Below, in pieces: positions 45,079-53,152 of a DNA stretch of 64,000 nucleotides. Below the pieces are notes generated by a model. It was not told where the DNA came from. It saw only the letters and a program-made list of their open reading frames with translations, and searched no databases. Location: the NCBI GenBank assembly GCA_041553195.1, contig JBFEJN010000001.1, positions 1-64,000 on the forward strand. The letters run 5' to 3'. Both the position numbers and the translations under genes were made by a program. This DNA comes from Sulfonitrofixus sp041553195. GTDB taxonomy: Bacteria > Campylobacterota > Campylobacteria > Campylobacterales > Sulfurimonadaceae. Within the stretch, counting starts at the first letter, position 1, and each line of letters begins with the position of its first letter.

Positions 45079-45084
45079 TATAAT
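45079..45084 (+). promoter_or_regulatory. -10 box of the retron-like locus
   Basis: Perfect TATAAT. Its expected start point (about 45091) coincides with the first base of the outer inverted repeat a1 at 45092. No convincing -35 is seen, as is usual in this phylum. Confidence 0.6.
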
Positions 45085-45090
45085 CTTCGC

Positions 45091-45195
45091 AAGGCAGTAG
45101 CTGTTTACGATTTCGATCGTAGTTCAGATGTATCTTTGTAGTGCGTTTCGCCTACTTTTTTGGATGCATCCACCGAAATTCGTGCTGCCTGTTAA
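45091..45195 (+). ncRNA. Candidate retron msr-msd RNA (or structured leader)
   Basis: About 105-nt structured segment ending 12 bases before the reverse transcriptase ATG. Seen in the sequence: an outer 8-bp inverted repeat (AGGCAGTA at 45092-45099 with TGCTGCCT at 45183-45190, one G-U pair) in the place of retron a1/a2; the motif TAGC directly after a1, so G45100 would be the branching guanosine; a hairpin TACGAT-TTCG-ATCGTA at 45106-45121 inside a CTG/CAG closing stem; a second hairpin GTAG(T)GCG-TTT-CGCCTAC at 45138-45155 with a UUU loop; and a palindrome GGATGCATCC at 45162-45171. The order matches retron RNAs, but the msd would be very short. The second hairpin followed by six T could instead be a terminator or attenuator. 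Retron identity is inferred. Confidence 0.5.
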
Positions 45196-45206
45196 AAGAA
45201 ACAATC

Positions 45207-46790
45207 ATGAAAAAACAGTATAAGATCATTAAACTGCCTAAAGGCGGCGGACAGTTTCGTACCCTTTATGCACCTTCCAATACATACAAAGAACAACTTA
45301 TATCTTTTTTACTGGACCTCCAGCAAAAACTGCATAACGCCGATACGGACAAGAGTGTCCATGGCTTTATGCGAGGGCGTGGTCCGGTCACGAATGCACT
45401 CAAACATGTCGGGTATAAGTACACGCTCTCATTGGACCTGCAAAACTTTTTTGACAGTGTCACACTTACAATGGCCGAAGATTATCTGAATGACGAGCAA
45501 CGTTCTCTCTGCTTTATCGATGGTATTGCAAGACAGGGACTTCCGACGAGTCCACTGATCGCCAATCTGGCCTTTTTGCAGGTGGACAAAACCATTAAAG
45601 AGGCATTGGCGGAGATCGGTGCGTATGTGGTCTATAGCCGCTATGCTGATGACCTTGTCTTTTCGTTCAACAACAAAGAACTGGCAGAGACGATCGAGAC
45701 ACTGGTAGAGAAGATCGTTACAGATGCCGGTTTTGTGCTCAACCGCAAAAAAACAAAACTGCAAAGTGCGAAAAACGGTCGCCGTATGATCACCGGAATC
45801 GGTGTTGGCGAACGTCATATCTATCCTAGCCGAAAGCTCAAACGCAAGATCCGTGCGGCGATCCACCAGAAAAACAAAGAACAGGCTTTTGGTCTGCTCT
45901 CCTGGGCAGAGTGTAAAGAGCCGAAAGCCTTTTATACCGACCGAGACCTTTTAAACAAAAACATTTTTGAAGAAGAGGCACTCGACATCTCGAATGACTT
46001 CTACCTCTCAGATCTGCTTTCGTTTGAGGAGTACGTCAAAGCGGTTGAAAGTGATTTTGACAGACAGTTGTATACCCACGAGGTCGATCCGGGAAAATGG
46101 ACGCGGCAGAAAGAGGCATTTTTAGAGCAGCGTGCTCTTTTCTATCAGAATGAGAAAGCACGTGCGGCAAAGAACCGTCATGCGACACGCAAGGATATTG
46201 AAAAACGTTTCAAAGCGGTTGAGGAAGAGAAAAAGGAGGTGAAAAAGCCTCAGCAGAAGGCAACGGTTCAGAAACCGGTACAACAGCGTTTTGCCGCAGC
46301 ATCGGAGGAAAAAACAGATGAGCAGTTGAAGGCCTTAAATGTCGATTTTGACACCTTGAAAGAGATAGAGCAGGAAGAGGTAGCCAGTTTTCAAGATGAG
46401 CAAAAAGCTCGAAGGCGTCAAAAAGAGGAAATCCTTCAGGCCCACGAAGCGAAAGAGGAGAAGAAAAAAGCACTCAATAAACTTTTTGTCGCAAGTATCT
46501 TTCCAATATTACTGCTTATCGGTGCGATGAGTTATTATTTCTCAGCGACTGAAATCGAGGTAAAATCAGCATATCCGCTTTTTATTCAGACTGAGCCTTA
46601 CGATGCCAGGGTACAGATAATGAACATTATTGACAAGTATGAGCCCGGTATAGAGCTTAAGCCCGGTGAATACGATATTCAGATCAGTAAAAACGGATAC
46701 GAAACGCAACGGTTCACGGTCAAGATGGAACATGAAGTCATTACCATGAAACGTGAGTTAAAAGCGATCAAGAAACGAAAAGTCTATTAA
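45207..46790 (+). CDS. Retron-type reverse transcriptase fused to a transmembrane helix and PEGA-like domain
   Basis: 527 residues from ATG 45207 (an upstream GTG at 45141 falls inside the structured leader and lacks a ribosome-binding site). The reverse transcriptase domain (about 15-220) has SLDLQNFFDSVT with catalytic Asp77, RQGLPTSPLIANLAF near 109, the catalytic YADD at 146-149, LNRKKTKL near 178 and RRMITGIGV near 192, corresponding to the VTG motif of retron enzymes. There is no group II intron maturase or endonuclease domain. Then come an uncharacterised helical part (220-320), a charged coiled region (about 300-425), one membrane helix (about 425-446) and a PEGA-like domain (455-516; ARVQIMNI, IELKPGEYDIQISKNGYE). 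Predicted topology puts the polymerase in the cytoplasm and PEGA in the periplasm. I know of no described retron with this domain set. A defence role is inferred from the retron class. Confidence 0.85.
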   Translation: MKKQYKIIKLPKGGGQFRTLYAPSNTYKEQLISFLLDLQQKLHNADTDKSVHGFMRGRGPVTNALKHVGYKYTLSLDLQNFFDSVTLTMAEDYLNDEQRSLCFIDGIARQGLPTSPLIANLAFLQVDKTIKEALAEIGAYVVYSRYADDLVFSFNNKELAETIETLVEKIVTDAGFVLNRKKTKLQSAKNGRRMITGIGVGERHIYPSRKLKRKIRAAIHQKNKEQAFGLLSWAECKEPKAFYTDRDLLNKNIFEEEALDISNDFYLSDLLSFEEYVKAVESDFDRQLYTHEVDPGKWTRQKEAFLEQRALFYQNEKARAAKNRHATRKDIEKRFKAVEEEKKEVKKPQQKATVQKPVQQRFAAASEEKTDEQLKALNVDFDTLKEIEQEEVASFQDEQKARRRQKEEILQAHEAKEEKKKALNKLFVASIFPILLLIGAMSYYFSATEIEVKSAYPLFIQTEPYDARVQIMNIIDKYEPGIELKPGEYDIQISKNGYETQRFTVKMEHEVITMKRELKAIKKRKVY

Positions 46791-46866
46791 AGGGTATTCC
46801 AAAAAATGCGCACTGATCTCAAGAGAGAAAAGGTGCCATTTGTCTTCTTATTCTCCAATCACTTTG

Positions 46867-47475
46867 TTACTGTTTAAACGCGTGCATTAAGAAGATGTTA
46901 TATGCTTTGTTTTCTTCTTTTTCAACACAGTGGACTGTTTGAAATGAAGGCGTTGTAAAGCCGTACTTTTCAGCAGTTTGGCGTAAGGTCTCCTCCTCAA
47001 ATCCAAAGTGAAATACCCCCTCGTTACCGTCTTCGTGAAAAGTTCCATCTTCTAATTCCAGATCGGCGATGGCAATAAAACCATTGGGGCTTAGAACACG
47101 CGCAAAGGTCTCAAAAAGAAGGTCGATGTTCTCTATATGATGCATGCTCATGGAACTGACAATACCATTGTAATTCAGAGTTGTTTTAAACTTCGTGATG
47201 TCGGAATGGACGGTTTCGACCTCGCAAGGCCCCCACGTACTACGGTTTGCTTCCAACTGTTTAAGCATCTCTTTTGAGATGTCTAGAGCGGTAATATGGC
47301 CAACAGATGAGCAGAGGTGTTTGCTCAAAAGTCCCGTACCTGCACCAAAATCCAGCAGCCGCATTGTTTTAGCAAGCGGCTGTGTCTTGAAAATGGCGTT
47401 GGCGATGTCTGCTGCCATGGCCTGCCGACGTTCTGAACTGTCCCACTCTTTGGCAACCTTGTCGAATCGTGACAT
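46867..47475 (-). CDS. Class I SAM-dependent methyltransferase (UbiE/BioC-like)
   Basis: 202-residue methyltransferase with motif I RLLDFGAGTGLLSKHL near residue 39, ALDISKEMLKQLEAN for motif II, IVSSMSMHHIENIDLLF near 104 for motif IV, and VLSPNGFIAIADLELEDG near 124. The pattern is that of small-molecule Methyltransf_11/25 enzymes. Substrate unknown. Convergent with the reverse transcriptase gene with a 76-bp gap, so it is probably not part of that system's operon. A TCAAGGAG-type ribosome-binding site precedes the ATG. Confidence 0.85.
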   Translation of the reverse strand: MSRFDKVAKEWDSSERRQAMAADIANAIFKTQPLAKTMRLLDFGAGTGLLSKHLCSSVGHITALDISKEMLKQLEANRSTWGPCEVETVHSDITKFKTTLNYNGIVSSMSMHHIENIDLLFETFARVLSPNGFIAIADLELEDGTFHEDGNEGVFHFGFEEETLRQTAEKYGFTTPSFQTVHCVEKEENKAYNIFLMHAFKQ

Positions 47476-47604
47476 TTTGACTCCTTGTATGATGTCTGAA
47501 AGTATACACTAATGCAGGTGACGGATAATGACGATAAAACTACATCATAAGTTTGATTTAATCGTCACTCGTATAGAATTTTAAAAATTACCAAGGATAT
47601 TTGA

Positions 47605-48072
47605 ATGATGAAAAAAATCGTAACCGCTACAATGCTTGTGTCAACATTGGTCATGAATGTGTTTGCCTATGATACGGCAAAAGCAAAAGAATTTAATGAC
47701 TTCTATTCGCACTTTACACAAAAAGCGTGCGCTGAGTCGAAACTTTACATTGATGGTGAAGAGACCATGAAGATGATACGTGAAGAGAAAAAGTTCATGT
47801 TTTTAGATGTCCGTACACCGGGTGAGTTAGCCATTGTCGGAATCAAAGCACCCAATACCCTGGAAATACCGGTTGAACACCTGTTCGAAGAGAAAAACCT
47901 TAACAGGCTGCCAAAAGATGAGCTGATCATCATTGTCTGTTATTCAGGAAGCCGTGCGGTGATGGTCGCAGGCAGCCTGAAAATGCTCGGCTTTAAAAAC
48001 ACACGTGTGATGAAAGGCGGTATCGTCGGTTTGGCACAGGGCAATACCGTTAAAAACGCGCCTCTAAAATAA
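47605..48072 (+). CDS. Periplasmic rhodanese-like sulfurtransferase
   Basis: 155 residues with a signal peptide (cleavage after about VFA at residue 21) and one rhodanese domain (about 50-150). The active-site loop CYSGSRA places the catalytic Cys112, with FLDVRTPGELAIVGI as the conserved early strand. Single-domain periplasmic rhodaneses are common in sulfur-oxidising Campylobacterota, where they may handle sulfane sulfur. The gene is followed by a strong terminator and so is monocistronic. Confidence 0.87.
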   Translation: MMKKIVTATMLVSTLVMNVFAYDTAKAKEFNDFYSHFTQKACAESKLYIDGEETMKMIREEKKFMFLDVRTPGELAIVGIKAPNTLEIPVEHLFEEKNLNRLPKDELIIIVCYSGSRAVMVAGSLKMLGFKNTRVMKGGIVGLAQGNTVKNAPLK

Positions 48073-48081
48073 TAGTTTGAA

Positions 48082-48106
48082 AAAAAACGGTTCTTGGCCG
48101 TTTTTT
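48082..48106. terminator. Intrinsic terminator after the rhodanese gene
   Basis: Perfect 9-bp inverted repeat AAAAAACGG / CCGTTTTTT with a 7-nt loop (TTCTTGG). The A and T runs make it work in either direction. It starts 10 bases after the rhodanese stop. Confidence 0.85.
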
Positions 48107-48284
48107 ATTCGGGGTCAAGGCAAGATGTAAAAGGCTTTCGATTGGTTCGGATAGATCTCCGTTTTTTCGATACATGGCCCGCTTAATAACCCGGTATTCT
48201 AGTGTTTACAGAAGTTTTTTTATACCTTGTCTTAAAGATATGAGTCAACTCTTATTTTATAGAAAGAGGCCGTGAGGCTTTTGT

Positions 48285-48290
48285 TATACT
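48285..48290 (+). promoter_or_regulatory. Candidate -10 box for rubredoxin
   Basis: TATACT 23 bases upstream of the rubredoxin ATG, downstream of a strong terminator. Confidence 0.45.
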
Positions 48291-48312
48291 TAAAAAAAAC
48301 GAGGAGTATGTG

Positions 48313-48480
48313 ATGGCAAAAAAATATATATGTACAGCATGCGAATGGATCTATGATCCGGAGGTCGGTGATCCTGACGGCGGGATCGCACCGGGGACAG
48401 AATTCGAAGATATTCCGGAGGACTGGGTTTGCCCGGATTGTGGTGCAAGCAAAGAGGACTTCGAAGAGTTAAACGAATAG
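48313..48480 (+). CDS. Rubredoxin
   Basis: 55-residue one-iron electron carrier, missed by length cut-offs. It reads MAKKYICTACEWIYDPEVGD at the start, with the first cysteine pair in CTAC (residues 7 and 10), IAPGTEFEDIPEDWVCPDC with the second pair CPDC (residues 40 and 43), and a short acidic tail. All four iron ligands and the conserved Tyr, Trp and Pro residues are present. A GAGGAG box lies seven bases before the ATG. It may serve oxygen or peroxide detoxification or general electron transfer; no partner gene is adjacent. Confidence 0.95.
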   Translation: MAKKYICTACEWIYDPEVGDPDGGIAPGTEFEDIPEDWVCPDCGASKEDFEELNE

Positions 48481-48700
48481 CTTCGGCACAGCTTGCATAA
48501 AAGTTTTACTTTCGGCGCACAGCAGTGCGCAGTCGGAAAACATTTTGCACCATCTGCACCAAATCTATTCGTTTGACGCGTGTGATTGCAGGTGTAGAGA
48601 CTTTCAATACAATTTATCATTCAACGTACAGCAGTGCGCCTTTAGAATCACTTCGTCACCATCTGCACCAAATCTATTTCGTTTAAGGGGAAACGGTTTA
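48481..48700. repeat. Intergenic structured repeat, copies C1 and C2
   Basis: Follows rubredoxin, convergent with uppP. C1 has a nested hairpin: outer GTTTT/AAAAC enclosing inner GCGCAC-agca-GTGCGC. A second, decayed unit follows with ACGTACAGCAGTGCGC. Both are followed by a direct repeat reading CACCATCTGCACCAAATCTA (near 48549 and 48657). The C1 layout is the same as the element after purA, with compensating changes in the stem. Confidence 0.65.
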
Positions 48701-48717
48701 AGCGGACAGCGTTGTCT

Positions 48718-49482
48718 CTAGTTGATCAGGAGCAAGACTATGCCGAAGATAATGCGGTAGATACCGAATGCGACAAAGGTAAAGCGCTGCAAAAAGACCA
48801 GAAAGAGTTTAATGGTCAGGTAGGCCACGGCGAAGGCGGTGATAAAACCGATAATGAATGCACCCCAATTGGCATCGGCAAACTCCTGGTAGTGTTTCAG
48901 CAGATCGTAGCCGCTGACGGCGCCCATAACCGGGATAGCAAGCAGAAATGAAAATTCAGCGCTGGTCTTACGGTTCATCTTGAGCAGCATGCCGCCAATA
49001 ATGGTCGCCCCGGCACGGCTTGTACCGGGAATCAGTGAAAAGATCTGCGCGACACCGACGAGAAAAGCCTGTTTATAGCTTACATTTTCTACCTCATTGG
49101 TGTGACTTTCTTCTTCTTTATAAAACTTCTCGATGATCAGAAAGACGATTCCGCCGACGATAAACATAACAGCAACGGTGTTGACCGTAAAGAGCTCTTT
49201 GATGATGTCTTTGAAGATAAACCCGACAACAGCCAGTGGTAGAAAGGCGATAAACAGCTTCTGCCAGAGCTCGATTTTTTTAAAGGTCAATTTGTCGCGA
49301 TAGACAAGCATGACGGCCAGTATCGCCGCAAACTGGATGATGACTTCATATGCCTTGGTCAGGTTGTCCTGAGAGACACCAAGATATTCACTCGCAACGA
49401 TCATGTGTCCGGTCGAAGAGATAGGAAGAAATTCGGTAAACCCTTCGATGATACCGATGATGATGGCTTGAAAAATATCCAA
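48718..49482 (-). CDS. uppP: Undecaprenyl-diphosphatase UppP/BacA
   Basis: Integral membrane phosphatase recycling undecaprenyl pyrophosphate for peptidoglycan and glycan synthesis. 254 residues, about eight helices. Both family motifs are present: IEGFTEFLPISSTGHMI near residue 12 (with the catalytic Glu pair and Ser) and SLIPGTSRAGATIIGGM near 148 with the essential Arg. Bacitracin tolerance is a known effect of this family. Convergent with rubredoxin across the structured repeat. Confidence 0.95.
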   Translation of the reverse strand: MDIFQAIIIGIIEGFTEFLPISSTGHMIVASEYLGVSQDNLTKAYEVIIQFAAILAVMLVYRDKLTFKKIELWQKLFIAFLPLAVVGFIFKDIIKELFTVNTVAVMFIVGGIVFLIIEKFYKEEESHTNEVENVSYKQAFLVGVAQIFSLIPGTSRAGATIIGGMLLKMNRKTSAEFSFLLAIPVMGAVSGYDLLKHYQEFADANWGAFIIGFITAFAVAYLTIKLFLVFLQRFTFVAFGIYRIIFGIVLLLIN

Positions 49483-49619
49483 AAAAAGTTCCTCTTGTTT
49501 ATATGGCTGCTATTTTAGCATGTGGTGGATAAATCGGTAGGCGAGATGTGACAAGAGCTTATTTACAAGAGTCTCGCAAAAGAGGGGAGGATTTCATTTA
49601 TACCTAAACACGAATTGGC

Positions 49620-49625
49620 TATAAT
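49620..49625 (+). promoter_or_regulatory. -10 box for the aminotransferase-hisZ-purA operon
   Basis: Perfect TATAAT 87 bases upstream of the aminotransferase ATG at 49712, in a context (GGCTATAATACGCGG) like other promoters in the window. Confidence 0.5.
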
Positions 49626-49711
49626 ACGCGGTTTGAAAAAATCTTAGGTATAAAGATCACTTAAAACCCTTTACAATGGGGTGTTACGTGATGTTTATTA
49701 AAGGAAAAAGA

Positions 49712-50842
49712 ATGTTGCTTTTTACGCCAGGACCAACCCCCGTTCCAGAATTTGCCCGTGTCGCTATGGCAGGGCTGACCCTGCATCACCGTACACCGGA
49801 ATTTGAGGCGATCTTTGCTGAGACACGTGCACTTTTGTTCAAGCTATTTAACACCGACGAAGTGATCATGCTCGCTTCTTCCGGTACCGGTGCTATGGAA
49901 GCGGCGGTTACAAACCTATGTAGCGACACACTGTTAAATATTAATTCCGGCAAGTTCGGCGAGCGTTTTGGAAAGATCGCACTTGCAAGCGGCCTTAACA
50001 ATGTTGAGATCAAGAACGAATGGAACACGCCTGCATCTGTCGAGGAAGTGGTCGAAGCGTTAAAAGCGAATCCATCGATCGATGCCGTAGCGATTCAGGT
50101 CTCTGAGTCGGCAGGCGGTCTTCGTCATAAGGTTGAAGCGATCGCTGCAGCGGTTAAAGCGATCAACCCTGAGATCATGATGATCGCTGATGGGATTACG
50201 GCAGTGGGTGTTGAGCCTATCGATGTGACCAACATCGACTGTCTGCTGGCGGGAAGTCAAAAAGCATTGATGCTGCCACCGGGAATGGCTATTCTAGGTC
50301 TGAGCAATGCTGCAGTGGCAAAGATCGGTGAGGGGAAAGGCTACTACTTCAACCTGGCAACAGAGATCAAGAACCAGGTCAAAAACACGACGGCATGGAC
50401 AGCACCGACAACGCTTGTTATCGGTCTGCGTGCCGTCTTGCAGCACATCGTTGACAACGGCGGATTCGCTGCCCTGTACGAAGACACGGCACGCCGTGCG
50501 GATGCTGTCATCGCCGCGATGGAAAGCCTGGGACTGCATGTCTACCCGTCATCACCTGCGCGTTCGATGACGACGGTCGATGATGTTGATGCTTCGGCGA
50601 TCCGAAACCTGCTTAAAGATGAGTTCGGCGTCAACGTCGCCGGCGGACAGGACCATCTTAAAGGCAAGATCTTCCGTATTAACCAGATGGGTCTGATCGA
50701 GCCATATGAGATCGTCTGGGTCGTCAATGCGGTTGAGCTTGCGCTTGCAAAACTGGGGCGCAGAGCCTTTGACGGTACGGCCAGCCGTGTATTCAATGAG
50801 ACCTATTTTAAGACCATGATCGAGAAAAGCAGAGAAAAATAA
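49712..50842 (+). CDS. Class V pyridoxal-phosphate aminotransferase
   Basis: 376-residue fold-type I enzyme of the serine-pyruvate/alanine-glyoxylate aminotransferase group. It begins MLLFTPGPTPVPEFARVAMA, the usual opening; the PLP lysine is in LLAGSQKALMLPPG near residue 188, with the aspartate in MIADGITAVG near 164. The start at 49712 follows AAGGA; a frame from 49676 is less likely. Substrates could be serine, alanine, aspartate or glyoxylate. Its stop overlaps the next start by one base (TAATG). Confidence 0.88.
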   Translation: MLLFTPGPTPVPEFARVAMAGLTLHHRTPEFEAIFAETRALLFKLFNTDEVIMLASSGTGAMEAAVTNLCSDTLLNINSGKFGERFGKIALASGLNNVEIKNEWNTPASVEEVVEALKANPSIDAVAIQVSESAGGLRHKVEAIAAAVKAINPEIMMIADGITAVGVEPIDVTNIDCLLAGSQKALMLPPGMAILGLSNAAVAKIGEGKGYYFNLATEIKNQVKNTTAWTAPTTLVIGLRAVLQHIVDNGGFAALYEDTARRADAVIAAMESLGLHVYPSSPARSMTTVDDVDASAIRNLLKDEFGVNVAGGQDHLKGKIFRINQMGLIEPYEIVWVVNAVELALAKLGRRAFDGTASRVFNETYFKTMIEKSREK

Positions 50843-51684
50843 TGATATTTGAACACGAGATCCCAGAGGGTTCGAAGCTCTACTTCGGTGATTCGGCAAA
50901 ACGTAAACGTTACATCGAGCAAGTGGCCAGTGAAGTGCTATACAATGATGATTTCGAAGAGATCGTCACACCGCTTTTTTCGTACCACCAGCATGACTCT
51001 ATTTCTGATGTCAAAGAGTTGGTCCGGATCAACGATAAACTCAACAACAAGATGAGCCTGCGCGCGGACTCGACGATCGATGTCGTGCGCATCATAACCA
51101 AACGCCTCGGCCGAAACACGACACACCGTAAATGGTTTTATATTCAACCTATTTACCGTTACCCCTCTACTGAGCAGTATCAGGTCGGTGCAGAGGTGAT
51201 CGGTGAGTGTGATCTGAGCGTCGCGCTGAACCAGGCAATGCAGATCTTCGAACGTCTTGACGTTGCACCGTTGTTACAGATCTCTAACATTGCCATTCCA
51301 AAGAAACTCTCTGAAATGCTCAATATCGACCTGGATGACTTCCGTCATATCAATATTCAAAAGTTCCTGGCCCTTGAGATCGAATGGCTGCGTAAACTGG
51401 TCTATCTTCAGCATCCTGAGGATATCGATGCCGTGATCGAGATCGTTCCCGAGACGATCAAAGAAGAGCTGGTCAAGATGAAAGAGATGTGCGCAAAGAC
51501 AGCCTATAAAAACAGGGTGATCGCGCCGTTGTACTATGCAGAGATGCTCTATTATGATGAGCTTTTTTTCAGAGTGATCGAAGGCAACAAGGTCCACGCA
51601 CGTGGCGGACGTTACGAAAATGACAATGTGACATCGGTAGGTTTTGCGATCTACACGGACACACTAATAGAAGCAAACAAGTAA
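50842..51684 (+). CDS. hisZ: HisZ-like ATP phosphoribosyltransferase regulatory subunit
   Basis: 280-residue class II aminoacyl-tRNA-synthetase-like protein without an anticodon-binding domain. It starts with IPEGSKLYFGDSAKRKRYIE and has SLRADSTIDVVRIITKRLG near residue 72 (motif 2-like) and ARGGRYEND near 255 (motif 3-like, as in HisRS/HisZ). HisZ activates short-form HisG in histidine synthesis. Position before purA is common for hisZ in Proteobacteria. It is coupled to the aminotransferase and lies 10 bases before purA. Confidence 0.8.
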   Translation: MIFEHEIPEGSKLYFGDSAKRKRYIEQVASEVLYNDDFEEIVTPLFSYHQHDSISDVKELVRINDKLNNKMSLRADSTIDVVRIITKRLGRNTTHRKWFYIQPIYRYPSTEQYQVGAEVIGECDLSVALNQAMQIFERLDVAPLLQISNIAIPKKLSEMLNIDLDDFRHINIQKFLALEIEWLRKLVYLQHPEDIDAVIEIVPETIKEELVKMKEMCAKTAYKNRVIAPLYYAEMLYYDELFFRVIEGNKVHARGGRYENDNVTSVGFAIYTDTLIEANK

Positions 51685-51694
51685 GGAATAAAGT

Positions 51695-52951
51695 ATGAGT
51701 ACAAAAGCAGATTTGATCGTAGGTATCCAATGGGGCGACGAAGGTAAGGGTAAGATCGTTGATGCGCTTGCTTGTAAATATGACATGGTTTGTCGAAGCC
51801 AGGGTGGGCACAATGCCGGTCACACGATCTGGGTCGATGGTGTAAAGTATGCACTTCACCTTATCCCCTCAGGTGTTCTGAACCCGAAAGCGATCAATGT
51901 CGTCGGTAACGGTGTCGTTCTTTCTCCGGAGTCGATCATCAAAGAGATGGAGCAGTTCGACGGTTTGGAAGGACGTCTTTATATCTCCGACAAGGCACAC
52001 CTTAACCTTCCGTACCACGCATTGATCGATCAGGCAAAAGAGCGTCTTAAAGGCGATAAAGCGATCGGTACAACGGGTAAGGGTATCGGGCCGGCCTACT
52101 CGGACAAGATCAACCGTACCGGTTTCAGAGTGGGTGAACTGCTTGACCCGGCAGCACTGTGCAAAGGTATTATGGAGTATTTTGAACAAAATCGTGCCAT
52201 TTTTGACGTCTTGGACATTGCAACGCCGAATGAATCAGAGCTGATGGCGGAACTTGAAGGGTACAAAGCGAAACTTGCTCCGTTTATTACAGATACAACG
52301 CAGATGGTATGGAAAGCGCTGGATGAGGATAACAAAAAAGTGTTACTCGAAGGTGCTCAGGGTACACTCCTTGACATTGACCACGGTACCTTCCCGTATG
52401 TAACCTCGTCTGCAACTGTCAGTGCAGGTGCCTGTACGGGACTTGGGATCAATCCTAAAGATATCGGCAAAGTGATCGGAATCGTCAAAGCGTACTGTAC
52501 GCGTGTGGGTAACGGTCCGTTCCCAAGTGAAGATTTTGGCGAAGAGGGCAAACGTCTTGGCGAGCAGGGCCATGAGTTTGGAACAACAACAGGTCGTGCA
52601 AGAAGATGCGGTTGGTTCGATGCTGTAGCAACACGTCACGCATGTCGTTTGAACGGTGTTGATGAACTGGCACTGATGAAACTTGACGTACTGGACGGTT
52701 TCGATGAAGTCAAGGTCTGTGTTGCGTACGAGTACCAGGGCAAAGAGATCAACTACATGCCGGCTGACCTCGAAAATGTCACACCGATTTACAAAACATT
52801 CAAAGGGTGGACAAACTCAGTAGGCATACGTTCGTTCGACGAACTTCCGCAAGATGCACAGGATTATGTCAAGACGATCGAAGAGATCAGCAAGACAAAG
52901 GTCGGCATTATCTCTACGTCGCCGGAGCGTGACGACACGATCCACCTTTAA
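51695..52951 (+). CDS. purA: Adenylosuccinate synthetase
   Basis: Joins IMP and aspartate using GTP in AMP synthesis. 418 residues. Signatures: VGIQWGDEGKGKIVD near residue 9 (P-loop-like GTP site with catalytic Asp), GHNAGHTI near 37 (catalytic His), TGKGIGPAYSDK near 129, EGAQGTLLDIDHGTFPYVTS near 220 and TTGRARRCGWFDA near 298. All catalytic residues are present. Followed by a hairpin repeat at 52955-53030 that may end the operon. Confidence 0.97.
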   Translation: MSTKADLIVGIQWGDEGKGKIVDALACKYDMVCRSQGGHNAGHTIWVDGVKYALHLIPSGVLNPKAINVVGNGVVLSPESIIKEMEQFDGLEGRLYISDKAHLNLPYHALIDQAKERLKGDKAIGTTGKGIGPAYSDKINRTGFRVGELLDPAALCKGIMEYFEQNRAIFDVLDIATPNESELMAELEGYKAKLAPFITDTTQMVWKALDEDNKKVLLEGAQGTLLDIDHGTFPYVTSSATVSAGACTGLGINPKDIGKVIGIVKAYCTRVGNGPFPSEDFGEEGKRLGEQGHEFGTTTGRARRCGWFDAVATRHACRLNGVDELALMKLDVLDGFDEVKVCVAYEYQGKEINYMPADLENVTPIYKTFKGWTNSVGIRSFDELPQDAQDYVKTIEEISKTKVGIISTSPERDDTIHL

Positions 52952-52954
52952 ACA

Positions 52955-53045
52955 TTCCAGCTGCGCCACAGCGTGCGCAAAAGTTTGATGCTCGGCGTAC
53001 CGATGTACGCTGTCGGTCAAACATTTTACACAATCTATACCACTT
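52955..53045. repeat. Intergenic structured repeat, copy D
   Basis: Directly follows purA. Nested hairpin: outer GTTTGA/TCAAAC enclosing inner GCGTAC-cgat-GTACGC, flanked by GCGCAAAAG and ACATTTTACAC. The layout matches copy C1 after rubredoxin, where both stems carry different but still complementary bases. It starts ATTCCAGCTGCGCC, similar to copies A and B. Probably a transcript-end structure. Confidence 0.65.
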
Positions 53046-53152
53046 CTGCAATATTCAATCCTCTTCCATTGATGTGTAAGGCTATTGCTTTTTACCTCTT
53101 TCTAACCATAAATAGAGTATTATCCAAAAAAATATAATTTAGAGGTCTTCGC

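Noticed and set aside
45141..45206. N-terminal extension of the reverse transcriptase from a GTG at 45141
   Set aside because: It lies inside the structured leader, has no ribosome-binding site, and the extra residues have no family similarity; ATG 45207 starts just before the RT domain.
46867..47475. Methyltransferase as the retron accessory protein
   Set aside because: It is convergent with the reverse transcriptase gene, has its own ribosome-binding site and is of an ordinary small-molecule type.
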